8,565 nt of DNA from Paludibacteraceae bacterium (GTDB lineage Bacteria > Bacteroidota > Bacteroidia > Bacteroidales > Paludibacteraceae): NCBI GenBank assembly GCA_023227695.1, contig JALNVE010000132.1, positions 1 to 8,565 of the forward strand, read 5' to 3'. Below, in pieces: positions 1 through 6,316 of the stretch. The notes below the pieces were generated by a model, which saw only the letters and a program-made list of their open reading frames with translations, did not search any database and was not told the origin of the DNA. The position numbers and the translations under genes are program-made. The first letter of the stretch is position 1. Every line of letters starts with the position of its first letter.

Positions 1-1
1 C

Positions 2-214
2 CACATAGCGATATCCAACGCCAAGACGCGGCTTGCGGGCATATACCATGGCATCAAGCCGGAATACCTTCAGGAGTATCTGAACGAGTTCTGCTACAAG
101 TTCAACCGACGGTACTTCAGGGAACGGCAATTTGACCGTCTACTGTCTGCCGCTGTCGGTTACGTCACTGATTTTAAGCATCGAGTATACAACAAAAGAT
201 TGGGATTTGCTTAG
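2..214 (+). CDS. IS1595-family (ISXO2-like) transposase, C-terminal end, partial
   Basis: An open frame enters from the left edge and ends at TAG 212-214, giving the last 70 residues of a protein. The peptide contains ISNAKTRLAGIYHGIKPEYL, followed by YLNEFCYKFNRRYF and a short tail, FKHRVYNKRLGFA. This pattern (a 'GxYHG' turn, then LNEFxYrFNRR) is typical of the C-terminal part of the DDE transposase domain of IS1595/ISXO2 elements. The enzyme would catalyse cut-and-paste or copy movement of its own element; the catalytic residues lie mostly outside the window. The next gene fragment begins directly after the stop in the same frame, consistent with the element having inserted into it. The right terminal inverted repeat must lie just after 214, but I could not define it without the left end. 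The family call is fairly sure; whether the full transposase is intact is unknown. Confidence 0.85.
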   Translation, partial: HIAISNAKTRLAGIYHGIKPEYLQEYLNEFCYKFNRRYFRERQFDRLLSAAVGYVTDFKHRVYNKRLGFA

Positions 215-634
215 TCCGTATTGCGGATTATCATAAAACAAATCAATACAGGTGTGCTCTTTAAAGAAGCGGGGAGTCATACCATCAAAATAGCCTTCAA
301 TGAGCTATCCGAGAGCACATTCAAAAGACATGGAGACCTGGGGCCTCTACGATTTTCATACAATGCCCCATACACAACAGACATCACGGATTTGCCGTCA
401 GACGCAGGATTCTCCATCTATCCGAACCCGTCATCGGGCGAATTCTCTATCACATTGGAGCAAAAAGGAGATGCAGAAATCAGCATCACCAACACGATGG
501 GACAACTCGTATATTCCGGCTTATTTACAGACAAAACAGAAGTCAGAAAAAACATTGCATCCGGGACTTACATCGTATCCATCAGGACAGCCAACTCCAT
601 CAAGACACAGAAGCTAGTTGTCAGCACGAAATAA
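215..634 (+). pseudogene. 5'-truncated secreted protein with T9SS C-terminal sorting domain
   Basis: This is an open frame that follows the transposase stop with no signal peptide and no credible start; the first possible initiator is a TTG at 221 with no ribosome binding site. From that TTG, residues about 66-137 form a type A Por/T9SS sorting domain: FSIYPNPSSGEFSI, then ITNTMGQLVYSG, then ASGTYIVSI and a basic end TQKLVVSTK. In intact proteins this domain directs export across the outer membrane by the type IX system. Residues about 10-60 (GVLFKEAGSHTIKIAF...) look like the end of a beta-sandwich domain I cannot name. The missing N-terminus and the adjoining IS1595 end suggest disruption by insertion, so the original enzyme or adhesin is unknown. 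The first few codons after 214 probably belong to the insertion sequence end. The domain call is sure; the pseudogene call is inference because the sequence left of the IS is not visible. Confidence 0.75.
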
Positions 635-666
635 AAGACAATCACATTCTAAAAATCAAAAGGAGG

Positions 667-701
667 GGGGGAAAGAAAGAGCAATAGCCTTTCATTCCCC
701 C
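667..701 (+). terminator. Hairpin terminator after the T9SS-domain remnant
   Basis: A 13-base left arm (667-679, GGGGGAAAGAAAG) pairs with the right arm at 689-701 with a single mismatch, leaving a 9-base loop at 680-688. A short T-rich stretch (TTTCATTTC) follows. It lies 32 bp after the stop at 634 and would end transcription from the truncated gene. The T tract is broken, so it may be inefficient. Confidence 0.65.
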
Positions 702-732
702 TTTCATTTCAAACCAACCTCCATTTATTTTG
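702..732 (+). promoter_or_regulatory. Possible Bacteroides-type promoter for the reductase gene
   Basis: TTATTTTG at 725-732 matches the Bacteroides -7 box TAnnTTTG in all but one defined position. TTTC at 702-705, 19 bp upstream, is one mismatch from the -33 box TTTG. The predicted start point near 738-740 would leave a leader of about 25 bases before the ATG at 764. The -33 box overlaps the tail of the preceding terminator. Each box carries one mismatch, so this is tentative. Confidence 0.4.
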
Positions 733-763
733 TTATTCAATTAAGACAACAAAACAAACAGGA

Positions 764-1297
764 ATGAGAAAACTTATTTTATACATTGCCGTCAGTCTGG
801 ACGGCAAAATCGCAGACAAAGATGGAAATGTGGACTGGCTGTACTCCATAGCCAACAAAGAACAGACAGACTACGGATACAATCTGTTCTACGGCTCCAT
901 AGACACAACCATACAAGGACACAACACCTACATCCAGACAAAACTGATGAACAAAGAGTTTCCCTACAAGGGAAAGAAGAACTACGTGTTCACCTCCAAA
1001 CAAGAGATAAAAGAAGATGCAGAGGTGACATTTGTCCACGAAAATCCGGTCGAGTACACACAACAAATCAAAAGCCAGGATGGAAAAAACATTTGGCTGA
1101 TAGGAGGCGGGAAATTAATCGCCTTACTTTTCGACGCCGGATTGATAGACGAGATGCAAATCTGCATCATGCCCATCGTCATCGGAGACGGTGTTCCTCT
1201 TTTCAATCTACCCATAAGAGAACAAACCGTACGGCTAACAGAGATGCAGGATTACGAGAATGGAGCCGTGCTGCTGAAATACCAGAAGGTGCTCTAA
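764..1297 (+). CDS. Dihydrofolate reductase family protein (RibD C-terminal domain)
   Basis: This 177-residue cytoplasmic protein is made almost entirely of one RibD C-terminal/DHFR-like reductase domain. Visible signs are the N-terminal strand and loop LYIAVSLDGKIA (6-17), the DTTIQGHNTY segment (47-56) matching the family's 'D-x-x-hydrophobic-G-r-x-T' region, the nucleotide-binding glycine motif WLIGGGKLI (111-119), and IVIGDGVPLF (138-147). Its length is normal for stand-alone members such as YyaP/YwjB. RibD proper also carries an N-terminal deaminase domain, which is missing here, and no riboflavin genes are nearby, so a role in riboflavin synthesis is not supported. It probably uses NADPH to reduce an unidentified substrate. 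The start at 764 places the family motif at the usual distance from the N-terminus; an AGGA lies almost against the ATG. It appears monocistronic, between a terminator and convergent genes. The family is sure; the substrate is unknown. Confidence 0.9.
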   Translation: MRKLILYIAVSLDGKIADKDGNVDWLYSIANKEQTDYGYNLFYGSIDTTIQGHNTYIQTKLMNKEFPYKGKKNYVFTSKQEIKEDAEVTFVHENPVEYTQQIKSQDGKNIWLIGGGKLIALLFDAGLIDEMQICIMPIVIGDGVPLFNLPIREQTVRLTEMQDYENGAVLLKYQKVL

Positions 1298-1345
1298 ATA
1301 ATCGTCAAAAAAACCTGTGCCGATTTTGATAAAATGCCGCAGACA

Positions 1346-1441
1346 TCATCTCTTTGCAGCAGGAAGAAACAATCGCCGGCAACCGCATTCAACAGGGATG
1401 TACCATAGAAAATTCTTGCTGTCTTCCTGCCGAACGGGCAA
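1346..1441 (-). other. Structured intergenic element, possible small RNA or repeat
   Basis: The 167 bp between the reductase stop and the next hairpin is not explained by a gene. Within it, nine bases at 1359-1367 (GCAGGAAGA) pair perfectly with 1422-1430 (TCTTCCTGC), closing a loop of 54 bases. TTGC at 1354-1357 and GCAA at 1438-1441 can extend the stem after an internal loop. A small alternative hairpin (TGCC-GAACG-GGCA) spans 1428-1440. On the - strand the element is followed by an ATTTT/AAAAT hairpin (1323-1335) and a run of seven T (1307-1313), which could end a short transcript. A 31-codon frame on the - strand (TTG at 1441 to TGA at 1346) has no plausible initiation signal. The strand is a guess, because the stem folds in either orientation. 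It could be a small RNA, an mRNA 3' UTR structure or a dispersed repeat. Confidence 0.35.
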
Positions 1442-1465
1442 TTACATTACTAAACAAAAAACGGA

Positions 1466-1498
1466 AAGGCGGGAAAATGAGAAACATTTTCCCGCCTT
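1466..1498 (-). terminator. Strong rho-independent terminator of the outer-membrane protein gene
   Basis: A perfect 14-bp stem pairs 1466-1479 (AAGGCGGGAAAATG) with 1485-1498 around the 5-base loop AGAAA. Reading on the - strand the hairpin is followed within a few bases by TTTTTTGTTT, a good termination tract. It lies 22 bp after the stop of the beta-barrel gene. On the + strand the tail is only CCTTTCC, so it would be weaker there, but it may also help to stop transcripts from the reductase gene. Confidence 0.85.
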
Positions 1499-1520
1499 CC
1501 TTTCCATTCAATAAACCAGA

Positions 1521-2144
1521 TCAAAGATGCAGGCTAACAGTCAACAATAACGGAGCATAATTCATCTCCAACGGATTAAACAAGAATCCGAAGTTAGTCT
1601 GATTTGTCGCATCACCTTCTTTCGGATCGGCACGTTCGAAATCAAAATAGACCAATCGGTTGAGTGACATACCCAAAGAAAATCTCTCTCCAAAATATAT
1701 TTCTATACCAGGAGTAATGTCAGCTGCCACCGCAATGTAATTTGTCTTTGCCTTGTCCCTGCCGAAATAGAAGCCAGCCTTCGTGTCCGTAAATATTCCT
1801 ATCAAGCTGTTTTTATAGGCATAGCAACGAACAATAGGAGCCGCGCCAAACATATTCTTATAGCCGGTTTCTATCTTATCGCCATTTTCGTATTCCCTAT
1901 AATTATACATATTGGCAGAGATTTCACCTCCCAAATAGAATTTCTCCTTTATCTGGAAGAGCAAGGATGGACCCACCTCGAATGTGATGGAAGAAGTTCC
2001 GTTTTTCTCACCATCTACATACTGGGCACCTTCGTAGAAGAACGATAGATTTCCACTAAGGATTTTTTCTTTCTTTTCCTGAGCCAAAACAGCTCCCGCA
2101 GACAGCATTAAAAATGCCATAAATGCAATCATCAATTTTTTCAT
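1521..2144 (-). CDS. Small outer-membrane beta-barrel protein
   Basis: The protein has 207 residues when started at the ATG at 2144, which gives the signal peptide MKKLMIAFMAFLMLSAGAVLAQ with likely cleavage after the AxA-like LAQ/EKK region (about residue 22). An upstream ATG at 2168 would add eight residues (MCLIKKKT) before it and is less likely. The mature part is rich in alternating polar and hydrophobic strands with aromatic ends, for example GNLSFFYEG, GPSLLFQI, KFYLGGEISANMYNY, AGFYFG, GIEIYFGERFSLGMSL and a final LLLTVSLHL. This suggests an eight- to ten-strand barrel in the outer membrane, similar to the broad 'outer membrane beta-barrel protein' families of Bacteroidetes. No specific function can be read. 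It lies 58 bp after the 119-aa gene on the same strand and ends at a strong terminator, so it may be the last gene of the efflux transcript or have its own promoter. Localisation is likely; function is unknown. Confidence 0.75.
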   Translation of the reverse strand: MKKLMIAFMAFLMLSAGAVLAQEKKEKILSGNLSFFYEGAQYVDGEKNGTSSITFEVGPSLLFQIKEKFYLGGEISANMYNYREYENGDKIETGYKNMFGAAPIVRCYAYKNSLIGIFTDTKAGFYFGRDKAKTNYIAVAADITPGIEIYFGERFSLGMSLNRLVYFDFERADPKEGDATNQTNFGFLFNPLEMNYAPLLLTVSLHL

Positions 2145-2202
2145 AGTCTTCTTTTTTATCAAACACAATAGGCAAACAGCTTCAGGAATTTCCTGTTTTT
2201 TT

Positions 2203-2562
2203 TCAATTCTTCAGAATAAGAATTTTATCCGTCAGGTCAAAATAAAGATTCTGAAGCTGATGAAGATAAAAAAACGGTCTTCCTATCTGTTTGTCAAGAT
2301 GCAAAAGAGAATAACCAGCCTGTTTGTTCCAATAAAGATAGATGTCATCGTTAAAATAAACCCTATCCTGCATTTTTTCAAATTCGAATTTAAAACCCAA
2401 TCGAAACAGCAAATCTTCCGTTATCTTCATTGGCATACACGAAGGCATCTCAGTCCCAAACGTCTCATTCTGGGAGAATGTAAAGATATCGGAGGCAGAA
2501 ACCTCGTGTATTCTGCCGTTTACCAAAATCTGATTTCCTATACGCAATTCTTTCGATTTCAT
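2203..2562 (-). CDS. Hypothetical protein, Bacteroidetes/phage-associated family
   Basis: This 119-residue protein has no signal peptide or membrane segment. It begins KELRIGNQILVNGRIHEV, continues with a central ITEDLLFRLGFKFE segment, and ends near HQLQNLYFDLTDKIL (101-115). From memory of the family, the 'ELRIGN-x-V' opening, the 'PLTEEWLLKFGF'-like middle and the 'YVHQLQNLYFALTGEEL' close are characteristic of a small uncharacterised protein found in Bacteroidetes chromosomes and in their prophages and mobile elements. Its biochemical role is not known. The start at 2562 is well supported: AAGGAG lies 8 bases before the ATG, the best ribosome binding site in this operon. A small hairpin (AGTTT-CATC-AAACT, 2594-2607) lies upstream. 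Its place between an export operon and an outer-membrane protein gene does not explain its job. Confidence 0.7.
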   Translation of the reverse strand: MKSKELRIGNQILVNGRIHEVSASDIFTFSQNETFGTEMPSCMPMKITEDLLFRLGFKFEFEKMQDRVYFNDDIYLYWNKQAGYSLLHLDKQIGRPFFYLHQLQNLYFDLTDKILILKN

Positions 2563-2691
2563 AATGCAATCTCCTTATCATTAATGCAGGTCAAGTTTCA
2601 TCAAACTCCAGTCTGCCACTCTTTTTCGCAGCTTTACAATATAACGCTCTTTGTTCCGCGAAAGTTCAACAACAGAGTCACACAGAAGGCA

Positions 2692-3909
2692 TCATCGATT
2701 CATCTCCCTGTATTTCCTATCACTACGGATAATCTGCCAACGGCATACCAAACAAGCTCCCACAAAATACAGGAACGTCTGTATCCACAATGCAACATAT
2801 TCCAACCTCACCTCGTTAAGAGTAGCCCCCATCGTGTTCATCTTGATGAATCCTTGAATACCGAAAGTAGACGGGAATAGATACGAGAACGACTTCCAGT
2901 ACCAAGGAACTGCGGCTGCAGGCCATGACACGCCAGAAGCGAACAAGAGGATCAGAGACATGAAGATAAACAGCACAAAGGATGACTCCCTATCCCGGAC
3001 AAAGCCAACTATCGTAAGCGAGAAAAACACACAAGACAATAAGAACGGTAAAATAAAAGCCAAGATGGAATAACCATCACCCATCTGAGGCAGACTGAAT
3101 ATCATAGGCACGCACCACAGCAGATAAACACTGACCACGGAATAGACCATGAGGTAGCACAACGATTTTCCGAAAACTATTCGGAAGGTGCCTCTATAAT
3201 GCCGCTGCATAGGAAGCAGATCACGGAATGTATTGTTATCTCTTGCGGAACCATTCAAAAGCGCAATTCCCATCAACATGGTCTGTTGTATAATCAAAAT
3301 CAACACAGCCGGTATAAGGAAACTAGCAAACCCGTTCTGTGGGTTGAAGTAGGTGACATTCTTATATTCTATCGGCGTAGAGGCCACCTTCTGCTCCCGT
3401 TCCGTCGAACCCACCATCCTCTTCACCTGAATGTCTTCTCCCATCTCCAAAGAGACATCCGTAAGCGTAGTCAAGAATGCCTTATAGTAAAGCAGGCTGC
3501 TCATGTCCGAATAGAGAATCACATACGACTTCTCATCCCGAACTATCTTTTTAGAAAAATCAGAAGGTATCATCATGACACCGAAGGCTTTCTTCTCATG
3601 TAGCATCCGTTTTGCCTCCTCCATATTGGCGGTCCTACCTACAATCCGGATATCACGGGTAGCATCGCACAACCGGATGAACTCACGGCTCCTCACCGTG
3701 CCACTATTATCGACAACAACCATCGGAGCCTCCTTCGCCACCTCATTGTCATAGATGAAACAATAAAGCAGCGGATACCCCAACGGCGCCACGATAAAGA
3801 AAATGACGACACCGGCATCTCTGATTACCTTTCTAAATTCATCCTTCCAGACGATGAATGTATCACAGACTCCTTCTTTTACTATCTTCTTAAATGATTT
3901 TCTCGACAT
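2692..3909 (-). CDS. ABC-2 type transporter permease (YbhR/YhhJ-like), second of a pair
   Basis: This 405-residue inner-membrane protein has the layout of the ABC-2 permease family: a cytoplasmic N-terminus, one transmembrane helix (about 32-53), a large periplasmic domain (about 54-190) and five further helices (about 195-219, 248-270, 280-303, 309-328, 372-391). The periplasmic domain opens with APMVVVDNSGTVRSREF, matching the 'hydrophobic-VDxD/N-s' strand typical of YbhS/YbhR and YhgE-like proteins. The GVSWPAAAVPWYW segment (326-338) corresponds to the conserved 'G-hydrophobic-x-FP-x-x-x-hydrophobic-P' motif before the last loop. It probably pairs with the preceding permease to form the translocation path, passing substrate to the HlyD adaptor and TolC channel. 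The gap to the upstream permease is 79 bp and no clear Shine-Dalgarno precedes its ATG. No terminator is visible in the 129 bp after it. The family is sure; the substrate is unknown. Confidence 0.88.
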   Translation of the reverse strand: MSRKSFKKIVKEGVCDTFIVWKDEFRKVIRDAGVVIFFIVAPLGYPLLYCFIYDNEVAKEAPMVVVDNSGTVRSREFIRLCDATRDIRIVGRTANMEEAKRMLHEKKAFGVMMIPSDFSKKIVRDEKSYVILYSDMSSLLYYKAFLTTLTDVSLEMGEDIQVKRMVGSTEREQKVASTPIEYKNVTYFNPQNGFASFLIPAVLILIIQQTMLMGIALLNGSARDNNTFRDLLPMQRHYRGTFRIVFGKSLCYLMVYSVVSVYLLWCVPMIFSLPQMGDGYSILAFILPFLLSCVFFSLTIVGFVRDRESSFVLFIFMSLILLFASGVSWPAAAVPWYWKSFSYLFPSTFGIQGFIKMNTMGATLNEVRLEYVALWIQTFLYFVGACLVCRWQIIRSDRKYREMNR

Positions 3910-3988
3910 GTTATTTCTAAATTACGGCACTACCAAAACTCTACTACAAACAACGGCCCTGCATTTCAATCTATCACCGGATCAAATG

Positions 3989-5170
3989 TCAAGGAACATA
4001 CTTGAAATTCAAATACACGTCCTTCAATCTCCGGATGACAAAGAAAGGCAAAAACAAGAACAATGACAAAGCCAAATAATTATGCCAAGTATAAGCGAAT
4101 CCAAGTCCGTTAAGAGCCTGATCTACATACAACAAGAAGAAATGCCTTAACGGAAATACATTTGACCAGCACTGCAACACATAATGCATCTCGGACACCG
4201 GAAATGAAAATCCGGAGATAGAAAGGGAGACTACGCTAATCAACGAAGCCGCACTTAACGACAGCCTCATTATGGGCAGCAATCCGAACAAGAATATGGA
4301 CATGGCCTGCGACGCAAGAACCAACATATAGGAATCGGCCAACATCGGAACCAAGCCCGAATTACACGGAAACTGCATGTATTCATAGAGGATGACATCT
4401 ATCAACGTTATCACTGCAAAATAGACCAGTGTATGCGGCAACATCTTTGCGAACAGACCCACGAACATATTGTTTTTCGACAAGCGCAACAACACATGCG
4501 CCGTATTTTGTTTCAGTTCCATACCCAAAGCATAGATTGTCAGCAACATGATCAATATATTATAAACCCCGGGAATTATCAAATTACAGAGATACACCGC
4601 GTAATTGGACAACGGATTTCCCAACAGATGGGTGTCTACCGCCACTGGCTGCAACTCAATCATCGCCTGTTCTTCCGTCTGTCCGCGCGCCGTGCGGAAC
4701 TCCTTAGCCACCGCAGCCGACCCCAAAACAGAGATAGTCCGCAAATCCCGATACAGAAGCGAACCCGCTATCAGATACGAGTTATTAAGATAAAAAGAGA
4801 TCTTAGGCTGGCGACTAGCCAACACATCCTTCTCCAGATTCTCCGGAATATAAAATATAGCATAAACCTTTCCCTCCTGCATCGCACGTCTCGCCTCACT
4901 GAAATTTGCGCTATGCATCAGCACCTCCGTCTGCTTGAACGCATCCAATTGTCGAACCACACGTCGAGAGACCTGGCTGTTGTCGTTATCAACGACAGCA
5001 ATCGGCAAATCCTTCGGAAGCCCCTCTCCCATCAAAGTCAAGAAGAACAGAGTGGTAAACAAAGGAGCCAGAATCATCCCGAAAAGATACAACGGACGAG
5101 AAGCCATCGATCTGGCCTCTCGTGTGCATATCATCCATAAACGGGAAAATATACTTTCTTTTAGAATCAT
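3989..5170 (-). CDS. ABC-2 type transporter permease (YbhS-like), first of a pair
   Basis: This 393-residue inner-membrane protein has a transmembrane helix at about 27-47, a periplasmic domain at about 48-188 starting LPIAVVDNDNSQVSRRVVRQLDAF (55-78), then helices at about 189-215, 243-265, 277-300, 306-325 and 366-380. ISGFSFPVSEMHYVLQCWSNVFPLRHF (318-344) is the conserved ABC-2 stretch ahead of the final helix. The protein resembles YbhS/YhhJ-type permeases that export drugs or amphiphiles together with a HlyD adaptor. It is similar in layout, though diverged in sequence, to the next permease, suggesting a heterodimer. The start chosen is 5170. AGGAGG directly touches this ATG, which is too close for normal use, so the true start could be an internal codon such as Met13. 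A 110-bp structured spacer separates it from the adaptor gene. No nucleotide-binding domain is fused to it or encoded beside it. Confidence 0.88.
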   Translation of the reverse strand: MILKESIFSRLWMICTREARSMASRPLYLFGMILAPLFTTLFFLTLMGEGLPKDLPIAVVDNDNSQVSRRVVRQLDAFKQTEVLMHSANFSEARRAMQEGKVYAIFYIPENLEKDVLASRQPKISFYLNNSYLIAGSLLYRDLRTISVLGSAAVAKEFRTARGQTEEQAMIELQPVAVDTHLLGNPLSNYAVYLCNLIIPGVYNILIMLLTIYALGMELKQNTAHVLLRLSKNNMFVGLFAKMLPHTLVYFAVITLIDVILYEYMQFPCNSGLVPMLADSYMLVLASQAMSIFLFGLLPIMRLSLSAASLISVVSLSISGFSFPVSEMHYVLQCWSNVFPLRHFFLLYVDQALNGLGFAYTWHNYLALSLFLFLPFFVIRRLKDVYLNFKYVP

Positions 5171-5176
5171 CCTCCT
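5171..5176 (-). promoter_or_regulatory. AGGAGG ribosome binding site with zero spacing to the permease ATG
   Basis: The + strand reads CATCCTCCTAAATG at 5168-5181, so on the - strand a perfect AGGAGG is immediately followed by ATG with no spacer bases. Normal spacing is about 5-10. There is no in-frame ATG, GTG or TTG at the right distance; the next codon is ATT and the next Met is residue 13. The start of the permease is therefore less sure than its family. Confidence 0.5.
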
Positions 5177-5183
5177 AAATGTT

Positions 5184-5282
5184 ACGAATTACAAGAAAAA
5201 AAATCATCCGGACGCACGAGCAAGAGAGCCTTGCCGATGCACATCCCTTTCGGGACACTCCGTTCATGAGTGTTTCCGCATC
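5184..5282 (-). other. Structured spacer between adaptor and permease genes
   Basis: The 110-bp gap carries three small hairpins in a row: GCAAG/CTTGC (5220-5224 with 5230-5234), TCCC/GGGA (5244-5247 with 5252-5255, giving a GAAA tetraloop on the - strand) and ACACTC/GAGTGT (5255-5260 with 5268-5273). GATGC at 5236-5240 can also pair with GCATC at 5278-5282, which reaches into the adaptor stop codon and would enclose the second and third hairpins as a branched structure. A run of eight T on the - strand (5196-5203) follows the last hairpin after about 16 bases. This could be a partial attenuator, an mRNA-stability element or a palindromic repeat. The T tract is too far from a stem to call it a terminator. 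Confidence 0.35.
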
Positions 5283-6276
5283 ACTTTATGATGACAGACA
5301 TTCCCGGACGCAGATTTTCAACCGGAGACAAGGCCCTAGCCCTCACCTCGAATGTTTTCGAATCAAACTCTCCGGTGACTTTCGTAGCCTTCCAAGCCGC
5401 AAAAGAACCCAAATCCTTAATATAGGTCACTTTCAGCGTTATCTCCTTATCCCCAAGAGCAGGGACAAACGCCTTAAACTCCTTTCCTTTGGGATAATCT
5501 TTCAGATAGGCCTCCCTCATGTTAAAAGTGATCCACATATCTTGCACATCCAGCACATTCATGATAGGAGCTCCAGAACCGACCAGCTCGCCTCTCTGAG
5601 GAAAGATTTCGCTTATCTCGCCGGAGATGGGAGACGTCAACATCGTCTCGTTGATATACGAGCGCACTTCGGCCACAGCACCCTTCGCCCTATTCAGCTG
5701 AGCCAGAGCAGCCTCCTTATCTTCATTCTGAGCGCCCTTCAAAGCCATCTCATATTGTGACTTTGCAGCCTGTTCAGTAGCCAGCATAGCTTTATAGTTA
5801 GCCTCAGCCTCATCCCTTTTCTGCGCAGGGACCACCTCCTTCTCATATAAACTTTGTACTCGCTCATACGATTTCTTTGCGACATCCAGTCCTGCCAATG
5901 CCTTTTGCCACATCTCGTATGCGCCACGAATCTGTTCCTCTCTCGTTCCCTTATTGGCCTTCTGGTTCAATGCAGATGCAGCCATTTCCGCAGCCTTCGC
6001 CTGCTGAAGTTTCGCCTCCACATCGGGGCTGTCAAGAATAACCAATGTATCTCCGGCCTTTACATAAGAGCCCTCTTCCACCAAATATTTTTCTATTCTA
6101 CCCGGCACCTTTCCTGAAATTCTCACCTCCGTAGCTTCCACCTCACCTTGGATAATCTCCGGAGCCGGTTTCATAAAGAATATGCCGAACAAAGTGATAG
6201 CCAAGACTATGCATACCAAAACAACAAATGCGACTAGCATATTCGCATTATCCGAATTTTTTTTCTTAGTACTCAT
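5281..6276 (-). CDS. HlyD/EmrA-family membrane fusion (periplasmic adaptor) protein
   Basis: This 331-residue adaptor of a tripartite export system is anchored in the inner membrane by one helix (about 13-35) after a basic N-terminus MSTKKK. The first half of the barrel-sandwich (biotinyl-lipoyl) domain is at about 45-82 (EVEATEVRISGKVPGRI, VEEGSYVKAGDTLVILD). A long alpha-helical hairpin follows at about 85-208, Ala-, Gln- and Glu-rich, with its turn near the KEVVPAQKRDE segment. The second lipoyl half is at about 212-243 (LTSPISGEISEIFPQRGELVGSGAPIM), then the beta-barrel domain, ending with the family signature LRPGMSV (322-328). It would connect the two ABC-2 permeases with the TolC-like channel encoded just upstream. 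It most resembles YbhG/EmrA-type adaptors. The gap to the TolC gene is 40 bp, indicating one transcript. Length and domain order are normal. Confidence 0.92.
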   Translation of the reverse strand: MSTKKKNSDNANMLVAFVVLVCIVLAITLFGIFFMKPAPEIIQGEVEATEVRISGKVPGRIEKYLVEEGSYVKAGDTLVILDSPDVEAKLQQAKAAEMAASALNQKANKGTREEQIRGAYEMWQKALAGLDVAKKSYERVQSLYEKEVVPAQKRDEAEANYKAMLATEQAAKSQYEMALKGAQNEDKEAALAQLNRAKGAVAEVRSYINETMLTSPISGEISEIFPQRGELVGSGAPIMNVLDVQDMWITFNMREAYLKDYPKGKEFKAFVPALGDKEITLKVTYIKDLGSFAAWKATKVTGEFDSKTFEVRARALSPVENLRPGMSVIIK

Positions 6277-6316
6277 CTTTCTAATTCTTTTATATTTTTC
6301 TCTATTCTATATCTCC

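Noticed and set aside
1317..1514. + strand frame over the structured element and terminator
   Set aside because: It translates through the perfect terminator hairpin and yields a basic, Arg/His-rich peptide without family resemblance.
2182..2203. CAGGA-ATT-TCCTG hairpin followed by eight T on the + strand
   Set aside because: It looks like a terminator only on the + strand, where no gene lies upstream. On the - strand, which is transcribed here, the T tract comes before the hairpin as an A run, so no role is assigned.
2260..2880. 206-codon + strand frame across the 119-aa gene and the end of the second permease
   Set aside because: It overlaps two better-supported genes on the other strand and an intergenic gap, has a low-complexity basic composition and no ribosome binding site.
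3803..4066. + strand frame bridging the gap between the two permeases
   Set aside because: It runs antisense to both permease genes and has no coding signs of its own; the 79-bp gap it covers shows nothing else.
4433..5140. Long open frame (235 codons) on the + strand opposite the first permease
   Set aside because: It is antisense to a clear membrane-protein gene, and its Arg-, His- and Gln-rich composition is that of a shadow frame. No start signal or family resemblance is visible.
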